Below, piece by piece: positions 33,403 to 44,712 of a DNA stretch of 64,000 nt. Each line of letters opens with the position of its first letter. Within the stretch, counting starts at the first letter, position 1. The translations under genes and the position numbers were made by a program. Under the pieces are notes generated by a model, which ran no database searches, was not told the origin of the DNA, and saw only the letters and a list, made by a program, of their open reading frames with translations. The DNA comes from Acytostelium subglobosum LB1 (taxonomy: Eukaryota; Evosea; Eumycetozoa; Acytosteliales; Acytosteliaceae): assembly GCF_000787575.1 (NCBI RefSeq), contig NW_012236506.1:314225-378224 (forward strand). The letters run 5' to 3'.

Positions 33403-36400
33403 TTAGAGCTTTGACAGGATTGGGAAGTCCTCAACGACAGCACGTTGCAGATAGCTCACGTTCTGTTGTGTTGGTAGTACTCTGCGGTAGCTGGAGAGAC
33501 GATCGGCTAGATTGCGAAGCTGTCCGTCCTTCTCTTGGTATTGAGGCAGCAGCTGGATGTATTCCTCTGGCTCCTGGTTGCGCTCGCTACGTCTGGGCTT
33601 GCGCTCCTTCTTGGTGTTCTGACGTGTGGTACGCTTGCCGACGACCTCGACGGTCTTCTTCTTCTGGACGACCTGCATGTCGATGAAGAGCTGCAGAGCG
33701 TTGGAGAGCAGCTCCATTGAGCAGGACTCGTAGTAGCTCAGGTTACCCTCCTCGTACATCTTCTCGGCGAACCAGGCCATGCGCTGCAACAGCACGTTCT
33801 TCTTGATGGTGATTTGTGGCTGGATTGAGAACAGGGCCATGAATCCGACCATGTAGCCCTCGATAATTGGCCAGAACAGGCTGGCCATGAACGAGACGAT
33901 GCCGTCGTTCTTGACAGCGTATCTAGTGACGCCGCCAGTGGTCTCTTGCGAGATGAGTCCGCGCTGAACCATCTTCTCGACCTGAGCCAGCATGAAGGCG
34001 TCAGTATCCAAACCTGGTCTGTTGACAAACTCGATCGATGTGATCTTGAAGAGGAATCGCAAGTCCTTCAACAACTGCTCCTGATCGATCGAATGTGATT
34101 GAGTGCTGCTGCTCTGGTTGTTTGTGTTCTGTTGCTGCTGCTTGATCCTGTTGGAGAGTGACAAGAGAATGCATGAGACTAAACCATCCCAGTGGAAGAG
34201 GTTGAGCAGCTGGTTCCTGTAGAAGCTGAGCACAAGGATGTTCTTGCGGTAGTTGAGAGTGTTGGTCTGCTGGCTGCCAGCTGGCTCGTACATGTTTCTG
34301 CGCTTGGCCACCAGGTTGCTGATGAGCTTGAGCGAGTGGTCGATCAGCGCGTCCGATGGACCCTCAAAGGCAACGTCGCCGCCACGTGAGAAGATCTCCT
34401 CGCGCAGCCACTCCACCTTGGTGATGAGCTCGTCACGGTTGATTCCACGACGGTAGGACAGCAGGATGGTGGCAACGGCGGCGGTGGTGGTGACGATCGT
34501 GGACTTTTGCAGGTCGTTGACGATCTGGTAGCCGAGGTGCTGGATCAGGAGACGACGGTCCTCACTGTTGGTGAAGGCATCAAAGGCCAGACCGGGCTGG
34601 CGGGTGTTGCCAGTGTTGGACGACAGGTTCTCAAAGTCTCCTTCACTGATGTTTCCAGCAATTGGCGTCGGCACCTGCTGTTGGTTGGCTGGCGATGCAG
34701 CTTCAGTCACTGGCTGCAAACGACGAGCCTCGGTGATCTCCTGAGTGACGGTCTCTGTGTAACGCTTGAGAGAGATGGGTGGTGCAAAGACGACGTTGAT
34801 GCGGCCCCAGTTCATGTTGAGCACCTTGGTGGCACGCAGCAGGCCATTGAACGACTCCTTGGTCTTGGACTCGCCCATCATCTCGTTGGAGTACAGCTCA
34901 CCCTCGAGCACCTTCTCGTAAGAGATGCCGATTGGTGCAACATGGACGTCTTGAACCTTGTTCTCAAAGAATGGGTTGGCCACCATTGACAACATGCCAA
35001 GCTTGGGGTACAAGTACTTGCCAGTCCTCGATCGCTTGCCCTCAATGAAGAACTCAACGGGCTGGTTGTCGATGACCAGACGCTGGACGTACTCGGAGAA
35101 GATGGCCCAGTACAGGGTGTCGCCGTGGAAAGAGCGACGGAGGAAGAAGGCGCCGGCATTCCTGAAGAACCAGCGGATGATGATGATGCCCAGGAAGTCC
35201 TCGCCGGCGGCAATGTGTGGCAGAGGCAAGTCGTACTCGAAGAAGATGTACGAGATGATGAGGAAGTCGACGTATGAGCGGTGGTTGGGGATGAGGACCA
35301 CAGGCGACTTTTGAATGGAGGCGCGGATTGCCTCAATGCCCTTCTCATCGACGTGGATGCCCTGGTAGATCTTACGCCAGACCTTCTTGAGGAACCATCC
35401 AAGCACGCGAACTACCATGATGTTGAGGTTGGACTGCATTCTGTCCATGATCTGGGCGGCGCGACGCTCAATCTCAGAGACGAGCACACCCTCTTCGCGT
35501 GACACCTTCTCCATGGCCATCTGGACGCGTGGCGAGTTCATCACTAACGAGCGGATCTCGCCTGGTGCGCGAGGTGGCAGGGGTGTCTGGGTGACGTGGC
35601 GGTACGATGTGTAAGCCCACGAGACGTCGGCAAAGACCCACTGCAGGAAGCCAGTCTGATGCATGTCAGACTTGGTGATGAGCGATGTGTTGAGCAGCTC
35701 GGTTGGTGGGCGAATGCCCTCCTCCTTCAGCACGAACTTATGCAGGCCGTGACAGAAGTGACAGAAGTAGGACTGCCAGTTGATCTGCGCTGCGTCGCAT
35801 GTGAAGCGGATGCGATCGTCGGCATCCAGGTGCTCCTGGAACACCTTCTCCAGGGTGGACACGGAGAACACCCACTCGTGACCGGTGAAATGCTGGAATG
35901 TGTCAGTGATCAGACGTGCTGCCTTTGTCATCTTCTTGAATGCCTCTGCCTTGGACTTGGTCTCCTCGTTGCCTGTGACGAACGCCATAACCTGTAGCAT
36001 CACACTTGGTATTCCATACTTCATGAAGAAGTGAGCTTCGTACATCAACAAGTTGGTGTGGAAGCCGAACGAAGAGCGAGCAATGCTCTTCTTTGGTGTA
36101 TGATTCCTCCAATACTCTGATACATAGTATGCAGCTGAGTTCCAAGCGACTGGATTCCTGTGACTTGTTCCAATCTGTTTATGTCGCGTGTCCACATGTT
36201 AGTTAGTTTGAGTTGGGACTTTACTGATTGATCGATAGAAACACATACCTGATAGATGTTGAGTGCATTCTGGTATGCAACGTTGGGGACGACAGCAAGC
36301 ATGGCGTTGGCGACATGGTCGACTGGAACAATGTCTGCAACCATGCGACCATCTCCCTTCATGAACTGGACAAGTCCAACACCACAGTAGAGCATGACAG

Positions 36401-37166
36401 CTCCGACGGCAGCGACAGAGTCCACCCAGCCTGGAACTGGCTCCTTGAGGGAGCCTCCAACAATTGTGGGTCTGACGAAACAGAGTGGCATGTCGCCACG
36501 CTTGAGTGCCAGGATACGCTCGGTGATGGCCTTGGTGAAGGTGTATGTGTTGGGATAGGCGCCAAGCAGGTTGGGCGTGATCTTCTCGATGTTGGAGACG
36601 TCCTGTTTCATGATGAGCTCGACCATCTCCTCGGGGTTGAAGTCGAGCACGGGCAGCTCCTCGTCGAGCCAGCCCTCGCGGTTCGAGTTGACGTAGGCGG
36701 TGGAGCAGTGCACGAATGCGGCCAGATGTTTCAGACGCTTGGCCACCTCGAAGCAGTGCAGTGTGCCGTAGAGGTTCGACTCGATGGCCTTGTCCAGACG
36801 CTCGCGGAAGTCGATCGAGGCGGCGCAATGCAGAACGATGTTGACCTCCTCGCAGATGACCTTGAGGTCCTCGGCACAGAGGCCCATGTCGTCCTTTGAC
36901 AGGTCACCACTCAATGGGATGACCTTGGCGCGCAGCATCTTCTCGAACTGCTCATTGCCGCCCAATCGCTCGCGCATCACGTCCCAGATGCGACTGGCCA
37001 CGATGTCATCTTCGAAACGATCCTTGGCGTTGCCACGAATGACAATATACACCTTCTCGACCAATGGCAGATCACGAATGATCTTCTCCAACAGTACCTT
37101 TCCTACGAATCCAGTGCAACCTGTTATAAGCAAACTCTTGCCTGCATAGAACTGTGGGATGACCAT
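33403..37166 (-). CDS. farat: fused fatty acyl-CoA reductase and DHAP/glycerol-3-phosphate acyltransferase, peroxisomal
   Basis: 1229 residues; exons 37166-36249 and 36174-33403. The N-terminal half (about 1-460) is a fatty acyl-CoA reductase: Rossmann motif TGCTGFVGK, the Y-x3-K pair in YTFTK, then the C-terminal FAR region with FHTNLLMYEAHFF. The second half is a PlsB/GNPAT acyltransferase: motif I NHRSYVDFL, motif II GAFFLRRSF, motif III FFIEGKRSRTGK, motif IV VAPIGISY. The last residues are SKL, a peroxisomal PTS1 signal. Together they would make fatty alcohol and acyl-DHAP, the two substrates of alkyl-DHAP synthase in ether-lipid synthesis. A fusion of this kind (FARAT) is, to my recollection, reported in Dictyostelium; I use that name by analogy. 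Confidence 0.9.
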
Positions 37167-38141
37167 TATATATATTATATATTATATACTATGACTAATA
37201 TAAGTTGTTTGAAAGATATATATATAATATATTATAAGTTATGAATGAATGAATGAGGGCAGGTCAAGATCGAAAGAACAAACAGACGCGTGTGTGTGTG
37301 TGTGGGTGTGTGCTGAGACCAACCAACCAACTAAATAAAGAATGATTGTAATAAATAATAATAATATTATTTATGAATGATTTTGCCAAACAAACTGTCT
37401 TTCGTTTCTTCTTCGATTAGTCTTGATAATAATCAATCCATACATCAATATCGCGAGAGACTGCAAATCGTTACCAAGCACAATACAGAAGTGTCGCGCC
37501 AGGTATGTACCATTGTCACCATCCACTCTTGCATTCATTCATCGGTCGTCGCTCACCAAAAAACAAACAAAGAAAACTTTCGTCTGGTTTTTTGTGTTTT
37601 CCCCTTGCAAGGGTGATTTGAGTGTCACTGGTCGCCTTTTTTGTTCAAGACTGACCCACATCCACCACAAGAGCACCATCAATGGAAAGTAATGTTGGGG
37701 GCCAACACCATTCAAACATTGTTAATCAATCAATCAATCAATCAAACAATTATCAGTGAACATGTATAAATTGTAATTATATGTATAAGTGTGTGTTTGT
37801 ATGAATCTTATGACATTGAGTATGTATGTCAACAGAATGACAAAGGATGAGATTGTCATTGAAAGTATGAATGATCATCGTTAGTTTTTGTCAAGATCAT
37901 TCGAAATTGAATCAAAAACAATAAAGTTCAATTTTTTTTTAAATATCTTTGGGGGATGAGTGGGAAAGGAACAGTCGACTTCCCTTCCTTTGGGGTAAGT
38001 TGTGTGTTGGAGTGTGTGTGTTGGCTGTGAGCTTGAGATTTGCCCTCACACCTCAGCTCAACCTTTCCATTTATCTCTCTCTTTCTCTTTCATTCTTGCA
38101 ACTTATATATATTACATATATACAAATATATTAGATTAAAG
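37167..38141. promoter_or_regulatory. divergent upstream region, FAR-acyltransferase and MMSDH genes
   Basis: AT-rich by both starts, with a TG run at 37291-37311. On the plus strand an open stretch from an ATG at 37377 of 42 codons ends in CAG followed by GTATGT (37503), and could splice to about 37650; the product matches nothing I know. This may be a small gene, a leader exon or chance. Confidence 0.35.
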
Positions 38142-39841
38142 ATGTTGTCTTCATCAACAAAGTTGGCCAGAACATTCACTGGTGTCAGATTCTTCCACTC
38201 ATCACAGTTCAACTTGGCCTCGGTAAGTTCGTTCGCGAACCAAAATGAATGAATGAGTGAATGTTAACATGTTACTATAGACTACCAAGTTGTTGATCAA
38301 TGGAAAGTTTGTAGAGTCAAAGACTACTGAGTGGTTGGACGTTAAGAACCCAGCCACCAACGAGTTGGTCACCAAGGTGCCATTGGCCACAGCTGACGAG
38401 ATGAAGGCTGCTGTTGATGCCGCCTCGGCCGCCTTCCCAGCATGGAGAGACGTGTCTGTCTCCAACCGTTCGCGTATCATCGCCAACTACAGAGCGTTGA
38501 TCAACAAGAACATGGACAAGATCGCAGCCATCATCACTGAGGAGCAGGGCAAGACTCTGCCCGACGCCAAGGGAGACGTCTTCCGTGGTCTCGAGGTAGT
38601 CGAGCACGCCTGCAACGTCGCCACCCTCATGATGGGTGAGACCGTTGAGAACGTCTCAAAGAACGTCGACATCTACTCGTACAACCAGCCACTCGGTGTC
38701 TGTGCCGGTATCACACCATTCAACTTCCCAGCTATGATTCCATTGTGGATGTTCCCATTGGCCATTGCCTGTGGTAACACCTACGTCTTGAAGCCATCTG
38801 AGCGTGTGCCAGGTGCCTCAATGTACTTGGCCGAGCTGGCCATCGAGGCCGGTGTGCCCGCTGGTGTTCTCAACATCATCCACGGCTCCAAGGACGCCGT
38901 CAACTTCATCTGTGACCACCCAGCCATTCGCGCCATCTCCTTCGTCGGCTCTGGCGAGGCTGGAACCTACATCCACGCTCGTGGTACCAAGAATGGCAAG
39001 CGTGTGCAGTCAAACATGGCCGCCAAGAACCACGCCACCATCCTCCCAGACGCTCAGAAGGAGCGCACTCTTGACGCCCTCACTGGTGCCGCCTTTGGTG
39101 CCTCTGGTCAGCGTTGCATGGCTCTCTCTGCCGCCATCTTTGTCGGTGAGTCCCAGAAGTGGATCCCAGAGCTCGTTGAGCGTGCCAGGAAGCTCAAGGT
39201 CACCTGCGGTTCAGTCGAAGGTGCCGATCTCGGCCCCGTCATTTCACCACAAGCTAAGGAGCGCATCCACAAGCTGATCCAGGTCGGTGTCGACGAGGGA
39301 GCCAAGCTTCTGCTCGACGGTCGTAACGTCAAGGTGCCAGAGAAGTACAGCAAGGGCAACTTTGTCGGACCAACCGTTCTGTCTGACGTCACCCCCAACA
39401 TGACCTGCTACAAGGAGGAGATCTTTGGACCAGTGTTGGTCTGTCTCAAGGTCGACACTCTCGACGAGGCCATCAAGATGATCAACGCCAACCCATACGG
39501 TAACGGCACTGCCATCTTCACCAGCTCTGGTGCCGCCGCCCGCAAGTACCAATACGAGATCGACGTTGGTCAAGTCGGAATCAACCTTCCAATCCCAGTT
39601 CCACTCCCATTCTTCTCATTCACTGGCTCCCGTGCATCATTTGTTGGTGGCTCTGTAAGTTTACATCAATCCATCCACACAATCACTCATATGCGCAAGA
39701 ATACTAATCATCATACAGCACTTCTATGGCAAGCAAGGTGTCAACTTCTTCACCCAGGTCAAGACCATCACCTCCAACTGGAGAGACGACGATATCTCGA
39801 CTGGTGTTGCCGTCAACATGCCAATCCTTGGCAAGCAGTAA
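38142..39841 (+). CDS. mmsdh: methylmalonate-semialdehyde dehydrogenase, mitochondrial
   Basis: 525 residues; exons 38142-38222, 38281-39654 and 39719-39841. The first exon is just the mitochondrial presequence ([18 protein letters not shown], Arg/Ser-rich). The rest is an ALDH6 enzyme: NPATNELV start, [14 protein letters not shown] cofactor-loop motif typical of this CoA-acylating family, FVGSGEAG, and the active-site Cys in GASGQRCMA. It converts methylmalonate or malonate semialdehyde to propionyl- or acetyl-CoA in valine and pyrimidine breakdown. Codons are strongly C-ending compared with neighbours, suggesting high expression. It converges with SCAMP 188 bases away. Confidence 0.95.
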
Positions 39842-40029
39842 ATCAAATGGTCCAGCGAAGACCATGGTCCAATATCAATGATATATATGTACACAAACAA
39901 GTGTTGTAGGTTTTTGTTGTTGATTGAGTTTGTTATTGTTTATTGGTGAGGGTTTGGTTGTTGTAGTTGTTGAAAGGTGTGTGAGAATGAAGTCTGTAGC
40001 TGGGCTGTAGTGTAGCACCGGCTGACAGT

Positions 40030-40981
40030 TTATCTGCTTCCAAGGTAGCCACGGAAACCGAGGTTGTTGGTGCCACGGTTCTTGTTGACGTTGGCGAATC
40101 TAAGGAGCTTGAAGATACCACCACAGATCAAAACACAGTTGACAACCCAGAAGAAGAGGGAGATGACGTGGAGACCACCGACGGCCTTGTGGTGGTTGTG
40201 GAAGAGGGAAATCATCCAGATGAGACCGCTATATTATTGAAGTAGAGGAGTAATGAGTTAGAGATATTCAAGGATAATAATATGAGTTGATTGTTTGTTT
40301 GATTGATAGAGTGAGAGAGAGGTGAATAATACATACTGCATTCCAGAGTACTTGAAACCAAGAGCAAACATAAGACTGAACAATAACATTCCAGTCAAGG
40401 CTAGGATGGCAGAGTAGTGTGTCTTGGCCTTTCCATTGTGGATGGCTCTATTCAATCTTCTAGTGAGGAACCATGCAATTGGAATACCAACCAACATGAA
40501 GAACAGGGTAATGAAGAAATCACTGACGGCACTGTAAACTATAACTGCAATACCACAAACAAAGTTCCAAATCAAACAGATTGTTGTCCCTATTGAATAC
40601 ATTAATTAATTGTTAGATATATATATCCTTTGTTTTAGGTATTCATTATTCAATCCAAATAATATTAATCAATTTATACATACATCCAAAGAGAGCAATT
40701 GGGTACTTGGAGAATCTAGAGCCAAGAAGTTCTGATGATGTGGCAGCTGAGGCAACATTTGCATTGGGGTAGGCACCGGTACCCATGTTCATTGAGTTGG
40801 CATTGGGTGCAGCACTGCCAGCCATGCTATTCAAGTTTCTCTCACGGCCTCTCAACTCCTCCTCCCAACGGAGAAGGTTTTGCTCCTTCTCGTACATTGC
40901 CTGAGAATCACCAGCGCTCTCCATTGGCATTGCCTGGCTTGATGATGGAGGGTACTCCATTGATCGTTGCATTTCGGACAT
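40030..40981 (-). CDS. secretory carrier membrane protein (SCAMP)
   Basis: 249 residues; exons 40981-40684, 40589-40337 and 40228-40030. The cytosolic N-terminus has a coiled coil (YEKEQNLLRWEEELRGRERNL) as in SCAMPs but no NPF repeats. Then four TM helices (ICLIWNFVCGIAVIVY; FFITLFFMLVGIPIAWFL; YSAILALTGMLLFSLMFAL; ISLFFWVVNCVLICGGIF) with the amphipathic linker between TM2 and TM3. It would sit in post-Golgi and endosomal vesicles and regulate trafficking. The C-terminus ends GTNNLGFRGYLGSR. Confidence 0.88.
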
Positions 40982-41730
40982 TCTTGTTTGTTGTTTGTTT
41001 TTGTTTGGTATTTACAAATAAATAAATAAATAAATAAATAAATAAATAGGTTGGTTTGAGTTATAACTTAAGTAATTATAATTATTACTTTTGTTCTTTG
41101 TTTGTTGGATTGATATTGGAATGAATGAATGAATTAATGGATGGATGAGCAATGAAACTACATTTAAGTTGTCATTAGCAATGAGTGTATAAGACAAGAG
41201 ATGCAACTTGCCTCGTGAGAGGGGTGAGTGGTAGTCCATTCTGCAGACATTTGTCCCACATTCCATTACGTATCTCTTTGTCTCTGTGCCTGTATGTGTG
41301 TGTGTGTCAATGAACATCCAACCCCAACCACATCCACACCACACACTCACACTTATATTCTTACTTAATAGTACTTCCTTGTGGATCTACTCAAGACCAT
41401 ATATATTCAAGAGGTCGTATCTTGAGGTACATCACATATTGGTGATGTGACGTATGTGTAGTATCTATAAGTCCTTAATAAGGATATCCTTATCATCCAT
41501 CCAAACACAATAGAGTGATTCTAGGTAATATAGGACGAACTGGAACTGGAATGAATGTGAACACACACACATTGGGAGTAAGTGAATGATGTTACATTGT
41601 TATTATATATTAGACTGTAAGTGGTGCGTGTTGTTCGTAATTATAATTATATATAAATATATGTTTGCAATTGTTGAGTTTGTGTAAGTGTGTGTGCATG
41701 GCATGGCAAGGAAGGCTTGACGCAATGGGC
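40982..41730. other. intergenic region with AAAT microsatellite
   Basis: SCAMP upstream leader carries an AAAT tandem repeat (about 41017-41048). A C/A-rich part follows, then AT-rich 3' flank of the p67phox gene. A short imperfect inverted repeat AGGTACATCACATATTGGTGATGTGACGT region lies near 41424-41452 (arms ACATCAC and GTGATGT). No gene seen. Confidence 0.4.
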
Positions 41731-43476
41731 TCATTGGTGGCCCCCTGGATGCGTCCAGGAGACTTGGCCCGTCTCGGTGTTGAGGTAGAATTGTTCACCA
41801 GAGGGCGAGACGCAGAGCTTGAAAGGATGTGAAAGTTGTTCTGGCTTGTTGGAGGGCGCCACCTCATCGTCAGCTTGCTCCGCCTGTTGTGCTCTATCCA
41901 TTGGTTCTCTTCTAATTGACTTTGGTGATTGCTTCAATGGTTGAGGTTGCTGTTGTTGTTGCTGTTCGAATAACTTAATATTGTCGGCTGTTTGTCCTCT
42001 TGGACGTGTTGCTACACGTAGTCCGCCGACGCCGCTCATTGGCGGCTTGGATGGTGTTGTGATTGTTGCAGACTTGGACAGTGATACTGATGGTGGCTTG
42101 GGTGGTGGAGCCAGTGACGCTGATGGTGATGAGGAGAGAGGTGGTGGAGGTGGAGAGAATGGTAGCTTCTTCAGTGGTGGCGCTGGTGGTGTTGGCGCTG
42201 GAGAATATGATGATGTTAAAGGTGAAGGTGTTGGTGTTGTGGATGTTGTTGTCGACCAAATTGAGGAGGTTGTAAGGGATGTTGGCTTCTTTGGAATGGA
42301 TGGAGGAGGTGGTGATGTGGCCATTGGTGTTGGCGACGGTGATCGGGGCGCGTTTATGAATGAGTCTAGTGTGAGAATGGGAGCCTCCACCTCGTGCTGG
42401 TTGGGCTGTCCATGTCTGGTCAGATAGAGCTCCTGCAGACCAAGCCGCAGCGCAATGTCCAGGTCGCCTTGTGTGATAATATCGCTGAACTCTGTGTCTG
42501 TCAACTTGTAGCGAATGTCCAATGTATCGGCCTCATCAAACTTGGCCGCAATCTTTTGTCTCAACTCCTTGACTGTACACTTGGAGGTGATCTGTATGAG
42601 TCTGCGATCGGCAAAGTAACACTTGATCGTGATCTTGGACTCGGCGACCATCGCGCTGATCGGTCTGGACGGCAGTCGCTTGCCAGAGGCGGTCAGCGGC
42701 GCGGGAGGTGGTGGGGGTGGCAGTGGTGATGACATCTTTGGTGATGAGGGCAGTTGTTTGGGTGGTGTAGGAGGGTCGATAGTGATTGTAGGCTTTGCGC
42801 CGCCAGCTGGTGACGGCGTGGGCAGTGGTTTGCTCGGCAGTGGTCGCTCTCCCGATGTCTTGAGCGCTGAAGGGGCGGACGACATGGCTGGCGATGACAC
42901 CTCCACCGTGATCTTTGGCGGCGCCTGGTCGTTGACCTTGGGCGGCCTGAACAGCACGTCCAGTGGCGCCGTCCTCACCTTTTGTTTCTGTCCCTCGCAC
43001 AACTGTCTAAGATTCTCGCGATATGTCTGATCAGATGGCATCACCTTGCATTGCGCCGCCAGCTGCGCCACTGACCCGCCCGCCGGACCCAGCGCCAACG
43101 CCTTGTTAAACAGTATCTCGGTAAGCGTCAGTCTGTAGCTAAGTCCAAGTTGTGTGTAGTCGATGAACTCATGTCCTCTGAGTTTTGAGATTGATTCGTC
43201 ATAGTCGACGATGGCATGACTAGTGTCGTCCATCTGATGATAACAGACTCCACGCATAAAGAATGACAGTGCCAAGTATTTGTCCAACTCTGTCGAGTGA
43301 GTCATATTATCGATTGACTCCTTGTAGTTGCCCATCTTAAAGTGAATGATTCCAATATTATACAATATCTTTGCTGTTGGCTCCACAGACTTTAACATCT
43401 TCAAGGCTTCAGCATTATTGCCATTCTTATAAGTCTCCAATGATGATGTCCATTTCAGTATCGTTTGTTTAAGCAT
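41731..43476 (-). CDS. ncfA: p67phox-like NADPH oxidase activator (TPR + PB1 + WW-like)
   Basis: 581 residues, no intron in the coding part. Order: four TPR motifs (about 1-150: ALKMLKSVEPTAKILYNIGIIHFKMG and so on), which in p67phox bind Rac-GTP; a short activation-type segment (PLDVLFRPPK, about 170-180); Pro/Ser-rich linkers; a PB1 domain (about 265-350: ITIKCYFADRR... then a DLDIAL acidic end); a second long Pro/Ser/Thr region; and a C-terminal WW-like module (HPFKLCVSPSGEQFYLNTETGQVSWTHP in two pieces). Animal p67phox has SH3 domains, not seen here. It would activate a superoxide-generating NOX enzyme. A minus-strand exon-like end with GTATGT near 43868 suggests a leader intron. Confidence 0.85.
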   Translation of the reverse strand: MLKQTILKWTSSLETYKNGNNAEALKMLKSVEPTAKILYNIGIIHFKMGNYKESIDNMTHSTELDKYLALSFFMRGVCYHQMDDTSHAIVDYDESISKLRGHEFIDYTQLGLSYRLTLTEILFNKALALGPAGGSVAQLAAQCKVMPSDQTYRENLRQLCEGQKQKVRTAPLDVLFRPPKVNDQAPPKITVEVSSPAMSSAPSALKTSGERPLPSKPLPTPSPAGGAKPTITIDPPTPPKQLPSSPKMSSPLPPPPPPAPLTASGKRLPSRPISAMVAESKITIKCYFADRRLIQITSKCTVKELRQKIAAKFDEADTLDIRYKLTDTEFSDIITQGDLDIALRLGLQELYLTRHGQPNQHEVEAPILTLDSFINAPRSPSPTPMATSPPPPSIPKKPTSLTTSSIWSTTTSTTPTPSPLTSSYSPAPTPPAPPLKKLPFSPPPPPLSSSPSASLAPPPKPPSVSLSKSATITTPSKPPMSGVGGLRVATRPRGQTADNIKLFEQQQQQQPQPLKQSPKSIRREPMDRAQQAEQADDEVAPSNKPEQLSHPFKLCVSPSGEQFYLNTETGQVSWTHPGGHQ

Positions 43477-44712
43477 GATATAGTTGATTGTGATTGATGT
43501 AATGCCAGAACAGTTAAGCGCGAACTAATACACCAAAGTGCTGTGATTGGTTGATCTAATGATTGATTGATACAGATAATAATTAATAAATAAATAAATA
43601 AAACAAAGAGATAATAATAAGGATTGGGTCCAACAAAATGGTTCTGGATGATTGATCAATTCAAAGTATGAATCGAGTGTGATTGGTGAGATTTTTGTTA
43701 GGGTCACACTCTTTTAAGATGTGTTTGATGGAGTTGGGCCTGGGCTTTGCAGGTCTCGCCAAATAGCGGGGGATGGATGAATGGAGGCACCTTTGACCTG
43801 TCTAAAAAGCTAAAACACGAGGCTTTCAGGCTTCACTGCCAACCAACCCCCCATGCAACACACATACCTCGGATGTTGTTGATGATGTGATGGTTTGTTG
43901 GGTTCTTTGATGGGTGATGTTGCTAATATAATACGATTGTTGTCAAAAGGTATTATTTGTTTGAATAAGTAATAGATTATGTGTGTGTGTGTGTGATCAT
44001 TGATTGGATACTCAGAGCATTGAGAATGAACTGATGATGGTAGTGGAACGGAAGACGGAACTCAAGGGTACAACTTAAAGGGTTCGCATATATTTATTGT
44101 AATTTGTATTATCATAGGTAGGTATGATTGGTCAGTTGATCAACCATACGAACCATCCATCAATGTAGTGTGCTGTCTAACCCAACCAACACCTGATGGT
44201 AGATGGATGGACAGCTGTCATTGTTGGGACGTTCAAGGTGTCGTCAAAAACCCACGAAGAGGGTCTAAACCAGCTGGGGCCCCGATTTGTGATCACAACA
44301 TCAACGCAAATTCCAAATCAGGACTCGTGGTGTCCAGATGTACGCCCAAACATGGTGACACCATCACCGTCATTCGCAAGTATAAAACTACATGTATCCT
44401 TAAGTCTTGTAGTCTACAAGGTGACACGATGGTTTGTCAGTCTGACTGAATGTCAACTTGGCAATAGCACAGCCACCCGACTGTGTCTGACTACATTTCG
44501 ATATGATAAGCTTGAATAGGCAAGGTCGGTTGTGATGTTCAGACCTCACATTACATCACATTCGTCTTCTCATTCAATGATCAATCAATCAATCACACAT
44601 AGATAGTCTATGTCTTCAATGGGTTATGGCTTGGTCAACAACAACAACAACAGTTTGCCTGTTGTCGCATGACTCATTCACTCACTCGGTGGTCATCATC
44701 AAGTGAGTGTTG
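43477..44712. other. 1.2-kb gene-poor region
   Basis: Between two minus-strand genes. The left part may hold a leader intron of the p67phox gene (about 43526-43867). The block 44160-44520 is GC-richer and open in two plus-strand frames, but neither shows a domain or host-like codon pattern. A TG microsatellite lies at 43980-43994. Otherwise nothing seen. Confidence 0.35.

Noticed and set aside
37377-37768. Small spliced gene on the plus strand
   Set aside because: The first 42 codons and donor look fair, but the second exon runs into CAAT repeats and matches nothing; kept only as a note.
44168-44449. Cys-rich plus-strand open frame of 93 codons
   Set aside because: A second open frame overlaps it, neither has host-like codon use or a domain, and there is no splice or signal-peptide context.
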